DNA of 35,002 bases from contig DYDG01000016.1 in the NCBI GenBank assembly GCA_020717845.1, positions 1-35,002 on the forward strand, read 5' to 3'. Source of the stretch: Marinifilum sp. (GTDB taxonomy: Bacteria > UBA9089 > CG2-30-40-21). The notes under the pieces are model-generated. The model made no database searches and was not told the DNA's origin. It saw only the letters and a program-made list of their open reading frames with translations. This document shows positions 34,620 to 35,002 of the stretch, piece after piece; position 1 is the first letter of the stretch; each line of letters opens with the position of its first letter. The translations under genes were made by a program, and so were the position numbers.

Positions 34620-34795
34620 TGTTCTTAAAACTTCCATCGTTGCAAACCTCTTTTATCTTTTTCTAAAAAAGCTCTCTTTTATTACCATCAAAATGGGGTG
34701 TCCCTACCTACATAAAATAAAAATACATGCTCTCTTGCCCCTTTTACGCCTTCTTTGGGCAATTCTATGAGGATTGTGTACTTTGAATTTTGCTT

Positions 34796-34855
34796 TATCG
34801 AATATTCAGAGATCTCACCTTTTCTGTTGACAAAGAAAGAATTATATGATAGAAT
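34796..34855 (+). promoter_or_regulatory. Promoter of the transposase remnant with the shared 16-bp upstream element
   Basis: TTGACA (34827-34832), a 17-bp spacer and TAGAAT (34850-34855). The word TATCGAATATTCAGAG (34796-34811) ends exactly 15 nt before the -35, as it does at 380-395 before the promoter at 411. The transposase start codon follows 10 nt after the -10. Confidence 0.7.
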
Positions 34856-34864
34856 TTAATTATT

Positions 34865-35002
34865 ATGGCAAGAATTATAATTCCAGATATTCCATATCAT
34901 CTTACTCAAAGAGGTAATTATCGACAAACAGTTTTTAGAAGTGAAGATGATATGTAGAAAGAAATCCTGTGTGGACAGGATTAGTGGAAAGAGCAGAGGA
35001 TT
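34865..35002 (+). pseudogene. REP-associated tyrosine (Y1) transposase with internal deletion
   Basis: ATG 34865 opens the typical RAYT N-terminus, MARIIIPDIPYHLTQRGNYR then QTVFRSEDDM, which stops at TAG 34955. In another frame (+2) directly after it, from 34954, the DNA encodes VERNPVWTGLVERAED, which matches the C-terminal ERNPVRAGLVERAEDY block of the family. About 100 codons, including the HUH metal-binding histidines and probably the catalytic Tyr, are missing between them, and the frame is shifted. It is therefore a decayed or internally deleted copy; the gene continues past the window edge. A REP-like hairpin and a promoter lie just upstream. Confidence 0.85.

Overview
This is a roughly 40% GC bacterial chromosome segment. 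It carries the secE-nusG-rplKAJL-rpoBC information-processing block on the left (+), an isoprenoid/CarD/protease block on the minus strand in the middle, and large envelope proteins plus mobile debris on the right. Lipoprotein signal peptides, a BepA-like M48 protease and a FlgD-type C-terminal domain on a surface-type lipoprotein suggest a double-membraned bacterium. The dense short inverted repeats and the mixed gene content look like an uncultivated groundwater-type candidate phylum (Desantisbacteria or Omnitrophota-like). That placement is a guess from style, not a sequence match.

Layout. 1-508: no convincing gene; two short tandem repeats, then a strong promoter that runs straight into a terminator-like hairpin. 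509-1234: UPF0280 (ApbE-like) protein. 1448-14024: promoter, rpmG (L33), tRNA-Trp(CCA), secE, nusG, rplK, rplA, rplJ, rplL, a MntA/HepT-type toxin-antitoxin pair, rpoB, a 27-codon ORF and rpoC. Many of the gaps in this normally compact operon hold an inverted-repeat element or an extra ORF. 14389-18585: a large lipoprotein with a seven-bladed propeller, Ig-like repeats and a FlgD-like end, convergent with the leftward block.

25140-18588 (minus): carD, a PIN-TRAM membrane protein, ispD, a small unknown gene, ispF, an M48 protease with TPRs, a small lipoprotein and a DUF362 protein. They probably start from a near-consensus promoter at 25229-25257. ispD and ispF give two steps of the MEP pathway; the M48 protease and the lipoprotein overlap and probably act together in the envelope.

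25258-27958: about 0.73 kb with no gene, a VapBC-like pair behind a promoter and a nine-G tract, a truncated IS4-type transposase, and a roughly 325-bp composite inverted repeat. 28019-33379: a giant polytopic membrane protein of the SCO7613/DUF2157 kind that has grown by internal duplication, including a recent 315-bp tandem copy. 33473-34444: a membrane protein whose exported end resembles a flagellar hook IN motif. 34558-35002: a REP-like hairpin, a promoter, and a REP-associated (Y1) transposase gene that has lost its catalytic middle.

The most unusual signals are these: the internally deleted RAYT with its promoter; a 16-bp word placed exactly 15 nt upstream of the -35 box in two promoters 34 kb apart; the toxin-antitoxin pair inside the rplL-rpoB gap; the nested duplications in the giant membrane protein; and the membrane/flagellin-IN fusion. 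All calls come from reading the sequence; no database search was run.
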